Shown one piece after another: positions 8,282 through 16,420 of a DNA stretch of 64,000 nucleotides. This DNA is from Bradyrhizobium sp. CCGB12 (GTDB taxonomy: Bacteria; Pseudomonadota; Alphaproteobacteria; Rhizobiales; Xanthobacteraceae). Within the stretch, counting starts at the first letter, position 1. Every line of letters starts with the position of its first letter. The notes below the pieces were generated by a model. It did not search any database, had not been told where the DNA came from, and saw nothing but the letters and a program-made list of their open reading frames with translations. Where the stretch lies: assembly GCF_024199845.1 (NCBI RefSeq), contig NZ_JANADO010000001.1:3534001-3598000 (forward strand), read 5' to 3'. The position numbers and the translations under genes were made by a program.

Positions 8282-9514
8282 ATGAGCCCTTCTGTGCAGC
8301 GCGCCGCAAAGTCCACCGCAACGCCGACGGTGGCCGAATTTCATGCGCGCCTCGACGCCCTGCTGCCATTGGTCGAATCGAGGGCCGCCGAGGCCGAGGC
8401 GCAGGGCTATCTCACCGATGACGTGGTGGCCGCGCTGCGCAAGGCCGGCATCTACAACATGTTGTTTCCCAAGGAGGTCGGCGGCGCCGAGCTTCTTCCC
8501 TACGACGCCATGACCGTGATCGAGCGACTTGCCTACACCCACGCATCCGCTGGCTGGTGTGCGATCGGCTGCAACATGGAAGGCACGACACTCGCCATCT
8601 ACATCGAGGACGAGGGCATAAGAAAAGTCTTCGCTGGCGGTCCCGATATCATCATTGCCGGCAACGGCGTTCCGCGCGGTTTCGCCCGCCCGGTCGAAGG
8701 TGGTTACATGATCCGTGGCAACTGGGCCTATGGCAGCGGCATCCAGCATGCCGAGTGGGTGCATTCCGGCTGCTTCGTGACGGACGCATCCGGCAAGGAC
8801 ATGGTATTCGGCCCAAACGGTCAGCCCAAGATCGTCGTAACCCACCATCCGCGTTCGACGATCAAGCTGATGGGCAATTGGGACGTGCTCGGCCTGCGCG
8901 CGACCGGAAGTTTCGACTATACCCTGAGCGAAGGCAACGAGCTGTTCGTGCCGACCCACATGACCTACGACTTCGACATCGGCGCGCCCAGGCGCGGCGG
9001 TGTGCAGGGTGCTCTGGGACTGGCCGGCTACAGCGCCTGGTCGCATTCGGCCTGGGCGGTCGGAACTGGACGCCGCATGCTCGACGAACTCGTGAAGGTG
9101 ATCGTCCAGCGCCAGGACCCTTTCGGCAAATCGTGCGAGAGCGCGAGTTTCAAGTTCCAGTTCGCGCAGGCCGAAGCGCGCTTCCGCGCGGCGTGCGCGC
9201 TGGTGCACGAAACCTGGAAGGAGGTCTCGGAGACCTGCGCCAGCGGCGAAACTCCGTCGCTGGACCAGATGACCATGATCAAGCTGTCGCTGCGCCATAT
9301 CCACGACGTGCTGTCTGATGTCGGGACCTTCGCGCACCGTGCTGCCCGAGGCGCCTCGCTGCACAACACGCCGATGCAGCGATTCTATCGCGATATCCAC
9401 TCTGGCACCCAGCACATCCTGATGGCCGACCAGATCGTCGAAGAATGCGGCCGCGCGCTGCTCGGTCTCCCCGGCCCCGGTGCGCAATGGACCGTGTTCG
9501 GGGTCACGGGCTGA
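8282..9514 (+). CDS. Flavin-dependent monooxygenase, acyl-CoA dehydrogenase fold (group D)
   Basis: A 410-residue protein of the acyl-CoA dehydrogenase superfamily. The N-terminal helical domain (LLPLVESRAAEAEAQGYLTDDVVAALRKAG in part), the middle beta domain with GNWAYGSGIQHAEWV and GLRATGSFDY, and a C-terminal helical bundle are in the standard order. The sequence GxWxYGSGxxHAxW and the immediate partner gene for an FMN reductase point to the two-component monooxygenases of group D (HsaA, DszC, indole-type IifC/IndA) rather than a true acyl-CoA dehydrogenase. It would use reduced flavin and O2 to hydroxylate an aromatic or heterocyclic substrate. Start at 8282 is supported by GTGGAGAC upstream. 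First gene of the five-gene run. Confidence 0.85.
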   Translation: MSPSVQRAAKSTATPTVAEFHARLDALLPLVESRAAEAEAQGYLTDDVVAALRKAGIYNMLFPKEVGGAELLPYDAMTVIERLAYTHASAGWCAIGCNMEGTTLAIYIEDEGIRKVFAGGPDIIIAGNGVPRGFARPVEGGYMIRGNWAYGSGIQHAEWVHSGCFVTDASGKDMVFGPNGQPKIVVTHHPRSTIKLMGNWDVLGLRATGSFDYTLSEGNELFVPTHMTYDFDIGAPRRGGVQGALGLAGYSAWSHSAWAVGTGRRMLDELVKVIVQRQDPFGKSCESASFKFQFAQAEARFRAACALVHETWKEVSETCASGETPSLDQMTMIKLSLRHIHDVLSDVGTFAHRAARGASLHNTPMQRFYRDIHSGTQHILMADQIVEECGRALLGLPGPGAQWTVFGVTG

Positions 9515-9542
9515 GCGCGCGGCCAGGCATGAGGGCGTGAAC

Positions 9543-10091
9543 GTGAGGACATCCCGCATCGTTGGTTTCTGCGGTAATAGTTGGCGACCGGCGAAGTCGC
9601 GCGTGCTGGTGGAAGCCGTCGCGGCTGACCTGCTCGGGCGGCATGGACTCAAGACCGACGTCATCGACCTCGTCGATGCCGGCTCAGGCATAGCCGCCTT
9701 TACCCGCATCGGCCTCGACGGCCAGGCCCGCGCCGTCGTCGAGGCGATCGAGCAGGCCGACGGCCTCGTGATCGGCTGCCCGGTGTACCAGGGTTCTTAT
9801 CCCGGCTTGTTCAAGCACGTATTCGACCTGATCGAACCGGGCGTGCTGCGCAATCGGCCGGTGCTGCTCACTGCCGTCGGCGGCGGCCTGCGCCACTCCC
9901 TGGTGGTCGAGCACCAACTCCGTCCACTGTTCGGTTTCTTCGAGGCTTGCACCATCTCGACCGCGATCTACGCCAGCAGCGGCGAGTTCGGACCGGACGA
10001 AGCGTTCTCCCCAATGATCGCAGCACGGCTAGCCAATGCCGTCGAGCAGTTCGCCATGCTTCTCAACGGTCGCCAGGCGAACGCCGCATGA
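9543..10091 (+). CDS. NADPH-dependent FMN reductase (MsuE/SsuE-like)
   Basis: A 182-residue flavodoxin-like reductase. It opens with IVGFCGNSWRPAKSR, the phosphate-binding loop of the NADPH-dependent FMN reductase family, and has GCPVYQGSYPGLFKHVFDLI, the conserved central motif, followed by TAVGGGLRHSLVVEHQLRPLF. It would supply reduced FMN to the monooxygenase encoded just upstream. The GTG at 9543 is chosen because an AGGG lies seven bases before it; a GTG two codons earlier is too close to that site. Gap to the upstream gene is 28 bases. Confidence 0.88.
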   Translation: MRTSRIVGFCGNSWRPAKSRVLVEAVAADLLGRHGLKTDVIDLVDAGSGIAAFTRIGLDGQARAVVEAIEQADGLVIGCPVYQGSYPGLFKHVFDLIEPGVLRNRPVLLTAVGGGLRHSLVVEHQLRPLFGFFEACTISTAIYASSGEFGPDEAFSPMIAARLANAVEQFAMLLNGRQANAA

Positions 10092-10139
10092 GATTCCTTC
10101 GCATCACACGACCTGCCGACCTCAACCGGAGATGGCGCC

Positions 10140-10940
10140 ATGCTTGATACCGTCAAACCCTCGCCCGATCTCACCGGCTTCACGCGCGCGGAGTACGACA
10201 TCAACGGGGTGCGGACGGTCGTCCACACGATCGGAAGCGGTCCGGCGCTGGTGTTCCTGCACGGCACCGGCACCTTCACCGGCTTCGAGATGGCGCGCGA
10301 CTGGGCGAAGCGGCACACCGTGATCATTCCCTATCACGCCGGCTTCGGCGACTCCGGTGATGCCGATGCGATCGACACGATCGAGGATCACGTCCTCCAC
10401 TATATGGATCTGTTCGACAAGCTCGCGCTTGCGCAGTTCGACCTCGCGGGCTTCTCCCTAGGTGGATGGCTCGCCGCAGAGTTCGCGATCCGCCAGCCGC
10501 AGCGCGTGCGCAAGCTGGTGCTGGTCGCGCCCGCCGGCCTCGTGGTGCCGAACGCACCGGCACCGGGATTGTTCGAGATCGCGCCGCAGGAATTGCCGGC
10601 CTATCTCGCGCACGATCCGGCTGCGGCGCTGCGTTACTTCTCGAAGGCGCCCGATCCCAGCTTCGACGCGCGCCTGGGGCGGGAGGTCACGGGCTTTGCC
10701 AAGCTGATCCGCAGCGACCCGCAGGGCAATCCCAAGCTTGCGAACTGGCTGCATAGGATTGCGATGCCGACGCTGGTGTTGTGGGGCGCGGCCGACCGGC
10801 TGCGTCCGACGGCACAGGCGGCCGCCTGGAGGGCCGGCCTGCCCGACGCCCGCGTGACGCTGGTGCCGGCGACGGGCCATCTCGTCTTCGAGGAGACGCC
10901 CGCTGCCGCGCAACACGTCATCGACTTCCTTGCCGATTGA
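10140..10940 (+). CDS. Alpha/beta hydrolase
   Basis: A 266-residue alpha/beta-fold hydrolase. HGTGTFTGFEMARDW forms the oxyanion region, AGFSLGGW carries the nucleophile Ser106, WGAADRLRP the acidic residue and VPATGHLVFEETP the histidine. The start has GGAG upstream. The size and layout resemble C-C bond hydrolases and lactonases of aromatic catabolism (BphD/HsaD/PcaD superfamily). In this operon, with a monooxygenase and a cupin, cleavage of a ring-opened product is a reasonable hypothesis, but substrate specificity cannot be deduced. Confidence 0.85.
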   Translation: MLDTVKPSPDLTGFTRAEYDINGVRTVVHTIGSGPALVFLHGTGTFTGFEMARDWAKRHTVIIPYHAGFGDSGDADAIDTIEDHVLHYMDLFDKLALAQFDLAGFSLGGWLAAEFAIRQPQRVRKLVLVAPAGLVVPNAPAPGLFEIAPQELPAYLAHDPAAALRYFSKAPDPSFDARLGREVTGFAKLIRSDPQGNPKLANWLHRIAMPTLVLWGAADRLRPTAQAAAWRAGLPDARVTLVPATGHLVFEETPAAAQHVIDFLAD

Positions 10941-10964
10941 ATCCCCACAAGAGAGGACACAAGC

Positions 10965-11408
10965 ATGATCGAGATGCCCCCGGGCGTAACCCCTTCCAAG
11001 GAAGGCTTCGGCAATATCGTCTGGAACATTCTGGGCCAGACCTACACGCTCAAGCAGCACTCCGAGGCCTCGATGGCCTGGCACGCCGTGTTTCCGGACG
11101 GAACCTTCGTGCCGCCGCACGTGCATCCGACCCAGGACGAGTTCGTCTATGTGCTGACCGGCCGTTACGATCTCTGGCTCGATGGCAAAGATTTTGTCGC
11201 CAAAGCCGGCGATCTCGTGCGCATGCCCAAGGGCATTCCCCACGGCATCTTCAACAAGTCGGGCGAAACAGCGACGAGCCTGTTCTGGGTGGCGCCAACG
11301 CGCTCGCTGAAGGAGCTGTTCGAGCGCATCCATAACCTCCCTGATCCGCAGGAGGTCGTGCGCCGCGCCGCCGAGCACGAGGTAAATTTCCTGCCGCCGC
11401 CGACCTGA
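10965..11408 (+). CDS. Cupin domain protein
   Basis: A 147-residue single-cupin protein. Motif 1 is complete: G-x-F-V-P-P-H52-V-H54-P-x4-E59 then VYVLTG; motif 2 is GDLVRMPKGIPHGIFN with His93. These four residues are the usual metal ligands, so a metal-binding and possibly dioxygenase or isomerase activity is expected. Its position fourth in the monooxygenase operon, 24 bases after the hydrolase, suggests it acts on a pathway intermediate. A purely regulatory or storage cupin cannot be excluded. Confidence 0.85.
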   Translation: MIEMPPGVTPSKEGFGNIVWNILGQTYTLKQHSEASMAWHAVFPDGTFVPPHVHPTQDEFVYVLTGRYDLWLDGKDFVAKAGDLVRMPKGIPHGIFNKSGETATSLFWVAPTRSLKELFERIHNLPDPQEVVRRAAEHEVNFLPPPT

Positions 11409-11454
11409 CGCTGCGCTTGCACTCCGACGATACGCATCCCCGCAAGGACCAACG

Positions 11455-12741
11455 ATGACCATGCCGATGACCAACTGGACGACGATTTCAGAGAGCGACC
11501 GCCAGCGGATTGGACGATGGCAGAAGGGAATGCTGGCACTCGCCATCCTCTGCGAGATCTTTCTTGCCGCGGACTGGTACGCCTTCGCCGCAGTACTGCC
11601 CTTCGTCTCGGAAAGCCTGAAACTCAATCCCGCCGAGGCAGGGCTGGCGCAGGGCATCTTTGCGCTGACCTACGGCGTCGGAATGGTGGTGTGGTCGCCG
11701 GTCAGCCGCTCGATGACGGCGCGCAACATGCTGCTGATCGGGCTTGCGGGCACCGGCCTCGGCATGGTGCTCCAGGTGTTCGTACAGAGCTACACGCAGC
11801 TCGTGTTGCTGCGGCTCGTGATCGGCTTCTTCGACGCAGGCATCTTCATCGGCAACATGAAGCTGATCTTCGGCTGGTTTCCGCAAAGCCGGCGCGGCTC
11901 GGTGGTAGGGATCATTCTCGCCGCCTACAGCCTCGCCATCACCATGGACTTCGCACTCGGCATTCCCCTGACGATCGCAACCGGCTGGCGGGTCTTCTTT
12001 GCCGTGCTGGCAATCGGCACGCTGATCGTTGCAGCGATCGACGCGCTCGTCGTCCGCAACAATCCGCGCGAGCTCGGTATCGACGGCTTCACTTGGGGTA
12101 ACGAAGCGCAACAGCAGCATCTTCCGCTTGGCGAAATCTTCCGCTCGAAATGGATCGCCGTTGGCGGCTTCGGCATCGTGGCCTGCACCTTCGCGATCGC
12201 TGGTACCGCCACCTGGGTCGTCCCCGCCTTCATCGCCGTGCAGCACATGGCGCCGGAATCCGGCGCGGTGATCGGCACCGTGATGGGACTGTCCCAGGTG
12301 CTGTTCCTGGTGATCGGCGGCTACATGTCCGACCGATTGGGCAAGCCCTTCATGATCAAGCTCACCGCGTTCCTTGCCTTCCTCACGGCAGTGATGTTCC
12401 TGTGGAGCGTCGTCACGCCGATGCCGTTCGGGATGCTGGTGATGTTTGCAGCGCTCAGCGGCGTTGCGCTGCTCGGCGGCGGCGCGATCTTTGCGCTGCT
12501 CAGCGAAAAGTATTCCGATGCGCTCGCGCCGGCGGCGATCGGCTATGCCGAAGTGTTCGGCATCTTCTCGGCGTTCGTGGCCCCCTGGATGATGGGGGCC
12601 ATCATCAACGCCTCCGCCGGCTCGTTCACCGGGGCCTTCATTGCCTTTGCCGTGGTCGAGTTCATCATCGTCGGCCTCTTGATGATCCTCGCCCGCGACG
12701 ATGTCAGGCAGGGGGTGACCATCGAAAGCCCCGCGGAATAG
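11455..12741 (+). CDS. MFS transporter
   Basis: A 428-residue transporter of the major facilitator superfamily with about 12 membrane spans in two halves split by a hydrophilic loop near residues 195-225. The first half begins MLALAILCEIFLAADWYAFA and contains a degenerate motif A region after helix 2 (WSPVSRSMTARNMLL). The second half has GYMSDRLGKPFMIKL, a clear motif A copy. It is the last gene of the operon and is followed by a hairpin terminator. It most likely imports the substrate of the pathway, or exports a product; direction is not decidable. Confidence 0.87.
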   Translation: MTMPMTNWTTISESDRQRIGRWQKGMLALAILCEIFLAADWYAFAAVLPFVSESLKLNPAEAGLAQGIFALTYGVGMVVWSPVSRSMTARNMLLIGLAGTGLGMVLQVFVQSYTQLVLLRLVIGFFDAGIFIGNMKLIFGWFPQSRRGSVVGIILAAYSLAITMDFALGIPLTIATGWRVFFAVLAIGTLIVAAIDALVVRNNPRELGIDGFTWGNEAQQQHLPLGEIFRSKWIAVGGFGIVACTFAIAGTATWVVPAFIAVQHMAPESGAVIGTVMGLSQVLFLVIGGYMSDRLGKPFMIKLTAFLAFLTAVMFLWSVVTPMPFGMLVMFAALSGVALLGGGAIFALLSEKYSDALAPAAIGYAEVFGIFSAFVAPWMMGAIINASAGSFTGAFIAFAVVEFIIVGLLMILARDDVRQGVTIESPAE

Positions 12742-12754
12742 ATCGCAATGGTTT

Positions 12755-12780
12755 CGGCGCGAGGCATTCGTCTCGCGCCG
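12755..12780 (+). terminator. Hairpin terminator of the monooxygenase operon
   Basis: CGGCGCGAG and CTCGCGCCG form a nine-base-pair stem with an eight-base loop, 14 bases after the MFS stop codon. There is no strong T-run after it, so Rho-independence is uncertain. Confidence 0.55.
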
Positions 12781-12790
12781 GCGGCTGTCC

Positions 12791-13054
12791 TTAGCGAATG
12801 ATGGTCGTCAGCGACGAGTAACGCTTGTTCGGTTTGCCCTCGCCCGGCGCGAATTGCGCGAAGGCGTCGCTGACGCGGACCGCCGGCGGCGTATCGCTTG
12901 CGAAGCGAAACTCCTTCGGACGCGGCGCGTAGAAGCTGGCGCGGTAATAGGCGTCGTCGAAGCGGACGTCACCGACGCCGAACAAGGCGTCGCAAACGAA
13001 CAGGAGCGCGTAAACTCCCGTTATCGCTGCAACGACCTCCCTGAGAACTGACAT
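12791..13054 (-). CDS. Small membrane-anchored hypothetical protein
   Basis: An 87-residue protein starting MSVLREVVAAITGVYALLFVCDALFG, that is one N-terminal membrane helix or signal anchor, followed by a soluble tail rich in aromatic and charged residues (DDAYYRASFYAPRPKEF). The start at 13054 is chosen because the upstream part of the frame is not protein-like and GGTGGGG lies before it. Orphan gene, convergent with the MFS gene. Function unknown; I do not recognise the family. Confidence 0.6.
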   Translation of the reverse strand: MSVLREVVAAITGVYALLFVCDALFGVGDVRFDDAYYRASFYAPRPKEFRFASDTPPAVRVSDAFAQFAPGEGKPNKRYSSLTTIIR

Positions 13055-13186
13055 GTTGATGCCCCACCCTTTTGAGGTGAGGATGCACGCCGGTTCCAAA
13101 GCCGAGGTTTAAGACGGAACTGTTCTTGTCCGCAGGGTTTGCTGCCACTGAGCGAATTGCAGACAATTTTATCGATTTCGAAAAGA

Positions 13187-13215
13187 GAGCCCGCCTGACC
13201 GGATCAGGCGGGCTC
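13187..13215 (-). terminator. Rho-independent terminator of the aldehyde dehydrogenase gene
   Basis: GAGCCCGCCTGA and TCAGGCGGGCTC form a perfect 12-base-pair stem with a five-base loop. On the minus strand it is followed by TCTTTTCG. It lies 25 bases after the dehydrogenase stop. Confidence 0.8.
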
Positions 13216-13239
13216 CAGGATTGGCCGCTCGGGAGGTTA

Positions 13240-14724
13240 TCAGACGGCCAGATTCATCCAGACAGCCTTGGGCTCGGTGAAATTGTCGATCGCGGCGGTG
13301 CCGTGCTCGCGGCCGAGGCCGGAGTCGCGCTCCCCGCCCCAGGGCAGGCGCACGTCGGTATAGCCATAGGTGTTCATCCAGACCGTGCCCGCGCGCGCCC
13401 GCTTGGCGAAGCGCTGCAGCTTGCCGAGGTCGCGGCTCCAGACGCCGGCGGCAAGACTGTAGGCGGTGCCGTTGGCGATCCTGAGCGCGTCGGCCTCGTC
13501 CTTGAACTTGATGACGCTGACGACGGGGCCGAAGATCTCTTCCTGCGATATCCGCATCTCGTGCGCGACGCCTGCGAACACCGTCGGACTGATGAAATAG
13601 CCGCGCTCGCCGAGCCGCTCGCCGCCGGTGACGAGGCTTGCCCCCTCCTTCCGGCCGATCTCGACATAGTCGAGGATCGACTTCATCTGCTTCTCGGAGA
13701 TGACAGGCCCGAGCGCGGTCTTGCGATCGAGCGGATCGCCGATCCTGAGCGACTTCGCGCGCGCCGCCAGGCGCTCGACGACCTCGTCGTAGGCCTTCTC
13801 CTGCACCAGCACACGGGAGCCGGCCGAGCACACCTGGCCGGCGTTGAAGAAGATGCCGGAGGCCGCAGCCTTGCTTGCTGCTTCCAGATCGGCGTCGTCG
13901 AAAACGACGTTGGCCGACTTGCCGCCGAGCTCAAGCGAGACTCGTTTGAAATTGCTGGCCGCGCCTTTCATGATGCCGCGGCCCACGCCGGGCGAACCGG
14001 TGAACGTGACCTTGTCGACGTCGGGGTGATTGACCAGCGCATCGCCGACGACGCGGCCCGGACCGGTGACGACGTTGAACACGCCCGCCGGCAGGCCGGC
14101 CTCCAAAGCCAGCTCGGCGATGCGCAGCGCCGACAGCGAGGTCAGTTCGGCGGGCTTCATCACCACGGTGCAGCCGCAGGCCAGCGCCGGCGCCAGCTTC
14201 CACATGCCGATCATCAGCGGGAAATTCCACGGCACGATCGCCGCGACCACGCCGACGGGCTCGCGCACGGTGTAGGTCAGGGCATCCTCGCGCACCGGCA
14301 CGACATCGCCGCTGATCTTATCGGCCCAGCCGGCGTAGTAGATCAGCGTATCGACTGCAGCCGGAAAGTCCTGGCGCATCGTCGCGGAGATCGGCTTGCC
14401 GGCGTCAATCGATTCGAGCTCGATGATCTCGTCGGCGTGTGCCTTCAGCAGGTCGGCCCAGCGCAGCAGGATCTGGCCGCGCTCGGAGGCGCGCATCGTA
14501 CGCCACGGGCCTTCGAAGGCGCGGCGGGCGGCCGCCACGGCATGCGCAACGTCGGCCTCGCCACCTTCGGCGACGGTGGCGATGACCTGCCCGGTGGCGG
14601 GATTGAGGGATTTGAAGGTGCGGCCGGAGCTCGCAGGGACGCGGCGACCGTCGATGAGCAGATGCTGCGGCCGGGCCATGAACTCGGTGGCCGGCGAATG
14701 CGCAAAGTCATATGCAACAGACAT
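13240..14724 (-). CDS. NAD(P)-dependent aldehyde dehydrogenase
   Basis: A 494-residue aldehyde dehydrogenase. It has the coenzyme and catalytic motifs in order: VPWNFPLMIGMWKLAPAL, FTGSPGVGRGIM, LELGGKSANVVFDDAD with the general-base glutamate, and NAGQVCSAGSR with the catalytic Cys near residue 299, then EEIFGPVVSV. AGGAGG sits seven bases before the ATG at 14724; a second ATG immediately upstream (14727) is possible. It is divergent from a ModE-type regulator, with a palindromic site between them. The typical family role is oxidation of betaine-, phenylacet- or semialdehydes; the exact aldehyde is unknown. Confidence 0.92.
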   Translation of the reverse strand: MSVAYDFAHSPATEFMARPQHLLIDGRRVPASSGRTFKSLNPATGQVIATVAEGGEADVAHAVAAARRAFEGPWRTMRASERGQILLRWADLLKAHADEIIELESIDAGKPISATMRQDFPAAVDTLIYYAGWADKISGDVVPVREDALTYTVREPVGVVAAIVPWNFPLMIGMWKLAPALACGCTVVMKPAELTSLSALRIAELALEAGLPAGVFNVVTGPGRVVGDALVNHPDVDKVTFTGSPGVGRGIMKGAASNFKRVSLELGGKSANVVFDDADLEAASKAAASGIFFNAGQVCSAGSRVLVQEKAYDEVVERLAARAKSLRIGDPLDRKTALGPVISEKQMKSILDYVEIGRKEGASLVTGGERLGERGYFISPTVFAGVAHEMRISQEEIFGPVVSVIKFKDEADALRIANGTAYSLAAGVWSRDLGKLQRFAKRARAGTVWMNTYGYTDVRLPWGGERDSGLGREHGTAAIDNFTEPKAVWMNLAV

Positions 14725-14740
14725 CATATTTCCTCCTGTT

Positions 14741-14752
14741 CTGGTATACCAG
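14741..14752. promoter_or_regulatory. Perfect palindrome CTGGTATACCAG in the divergent promoter
   Basis: This 12-base perfect inverted repeat extends to an imperfect 24-base dyad (ten of twelve arm positions pair, 14735-14758). It lies just upstream of the dehydrogenase ribosome-binding site. A second short palindrome, ATTTGCAAAT, is at 14788-14797. Position and symmetry suggest an operator for the adjacent regulator. Confidence 0.5.
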
Positions 14753-14837
14753 GATAGGCGCATATCGACCGGAGTAAATATGATATGATTTGCAAATGGA
14801 CGCCCCATATATGAAGTGTAGTTCATAAGGAAGGCCG

Positions 14838-15920
14838 ATGCTTCAGATCGAGATCGAAGCCGTCTGGCGGTTTCGCCGGGAGGGCAGCCCGCGCACCGCC
14901 GTGATCATGCTCGGCGTGCTCAACGAAATCCGGAAGACCGGAAAGATCACGAGCGCGGCCAGCGATGCCCACCTCTCCTACCGCCATGTCTGGAATCTGA
15001 TCGAGCAATGGTCGGAGTTCTTCGGCACGCCACTGGTCGAGACCCAGCGCGGCAAGGGCTCGAAGCTCACGCCGTTCGGCGAGCGGCTGGTGTGGGCCGG
15101 CGAGCGCATGCAGGCCCGGCTCGGGCCGCAACTCGAAAACCTCGCGCAGGAGCTGGCCAACGAGATCAAGCCGTTCCTCGAACAGCGCCCGTCCGTCATC
15201 CGCGTGCATGCGAGCCACGGCTTTGCGGTGGCAAAGCTGCGCGAATTCCTCGACCGCGAGCCCGGCATCGGCGTCGATCTGCGCTATGTCAGCAACCAGC
15301 ATTCGCTGGTCTCGCTGGCGCAGGGCGCCTGCGACCTCTCCGGCCTGCATCTGCCGCACGGCGCGCTGCGGGCCCAGGGCATCAAGGCCGCCCGCGAATG
15401 GCTCGATCCGCGAGAGGATCGAATCATCAGTTTTGTGACGCGCGAAATGGGATTGATGGTCGCGCGCGGCAATCCGCTGCGGATCGCCTCGCTTCATGAT
15501 CTCACCGGACCAAAGGTCCGCTTCGTCAACCGCGACCATGATTCCGGCACGCGGCTTCTGTTCGACCAATTGCTCGCCGCGAACGGCATCGACGAGAGCA
15601 AGATCAACGGCGCGCAGCAGATCGAGTTCACCCACGCCGCGGTGGCTGCCTATGTCGCCAGCGGCATGGCCGATGCGAGCTTCGGGGTCGAAGCCGCCGC
15701 CCGGCATTTCGGCCTCGATTTCATCCGCATCCTCACCGAGGATTATTTCTTCGTCTGCAAGCGCGCGTTCCTCGACACCAAGCCGATGCAGCGCATCCTC
15801 GAAATCATCCGCAGCGCCGATTTCCGCGCCGCCGTCGCCACCCTGCCCGGCTATGTGCCGTCGGATACCGGCAACGTGACCGGCGTGAAGGCGTTTCTGG
15901 AGATGCACGCCGTGCGGTGA
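14838..15920 (+). CDS. ModE-type HTH regulator fused to a molybdate-binding-protein-like domain
   Basis: A 360-residue regulator. Residues ~15-85 are a ModE/LysR-type winged helix (GKITSAASDAHLSYRHVWNLI, LTPFGERLVWAGERM in part). Residues ~105-355 form a periplasmic-binding-protein-like domain with VRFVNRDHDSGTRLLFDQL and the conserved TEDYFFVCKRAF, as in COG1910 proteins. No signal peptide is present, so the binding domain is a cytoplasmic sensor. Family members respond to molybdate, tungstate or small carboxylates. Start has AAGGAAGG upstream. It is divergent from the aldehyde dehydrogenase and 77 bases upstream of a second ModE-type gene. Confidence 0.87.
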   Translation: MLQIEIEAVWRFRREGSPRTAVIMLGVLNEIRKTGKITSAASDAHLSYRHVWNLIEQWSEFFGTPLVETQRGKGSKLTPFGERLVWAGERMQARLGPQLENLAQELANEIKPFLEQRPSVIRVHASHGFAVAKLREFLDREPGIGVDLRYVSNQHSLVSLAQGACDLSGLHLPHGALRAQGIKAAREWLDPREDRIISFVTREMGLMVARGNPLRIASLHDLTGPKVRFVNRDHDSGTRLLFDQLLAANGIDESKINGAQQIEFTHAAVAAYVASGMADASFGVEAAARHFGLDFIRILTEDYFFVCKRAFLDTKPMQRILEIIRSADFRAAVATLPGYVPSDTGNVTGVKAFLEMHAVR

Positions 15921-15997
15921 TGCTTCACTGAGCGCTCACCTTGTCCACGACGGGTAAGAGTGGCAATCTCGCGAGGCAGAGCCCAAGAGACAACGCC

Positions 15998-16372
15998 ATG
16001 CCGCGCGCGAGCGCCAAATCGCTTCCCCAGTTGAGCCTTCGCATCGATCTCGACAGCGAGGATCGGATCGGTCCCGGCAAGATCCAGCTTCTGGAGCAGA
16101 TTCGCGCGCAAGGCTCGATCTCGGCAGCCGGCCGCGCCATGGATATGTCCTACAAGCGGGCCTGGGATCTCGTCGACGAGATCAATCGCATTTGCGGACA
16201 TGCGGTCGTCGAGCCTCAGGCTGGCGGCAAGAACGGCGGCGGTGCGATGCTGACGCCGTTCGGCGAGGGACTGGTCGCGCGCTATCGCAAGATCGAGCGC
16301 GACGCCGCCCGCGCCGTGCGCAAGGAACTTGAGGCGCTCAAGAGCGACATCACCCGTACGCGGAAATCGTGA
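15998..16372 (+). CDS. ModE-family winged-helix regulator, HTH only
   Basis: A 124-residue protein consisting of the ModE N-terminal DNA-binding domain: IDLDSEDRIGPGKIQLLEQI, GSISAAGRAMDMSYKRAWDLV, then MLTPFGEGLVARYRKIER. It lacks the TOBE/molbindin domains of E. coli ModE, so molybdate sensing by itself is not obvious. The start is put at MPRASAKS because the preceding residues look random. It follows the ModE-binding-protein fusion on the same strand. The two may co-regulate the dehydrogenase or a distant molybdenum gene set; no Mo transporter is in the window. Confidence 0.85.
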   Translation: MPRASAKSLPQLSLRIDLDSEDRIGPGKIQLLEQIRAQGSISAAGRAMDMSYKRAWDLVDEINRICGHAVVEPQAGGKNGGGAMLTPFGEGLVARYRKIERDAARAVRKELEALKSDITRTRKS

Positions 16373-16420
16373 GCGAACGGGCGCGAATGAACGGGTAGCA
16401 GCCCGGCTGCTGGCGGCTTG

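Noticed and set aside
13126..14757. 543-residue open frame antisense to the first aldehyde dehydrogenase
   Set aside because: Shadow frame; aldehyde dehydrogenase motifs are on the minus strand.
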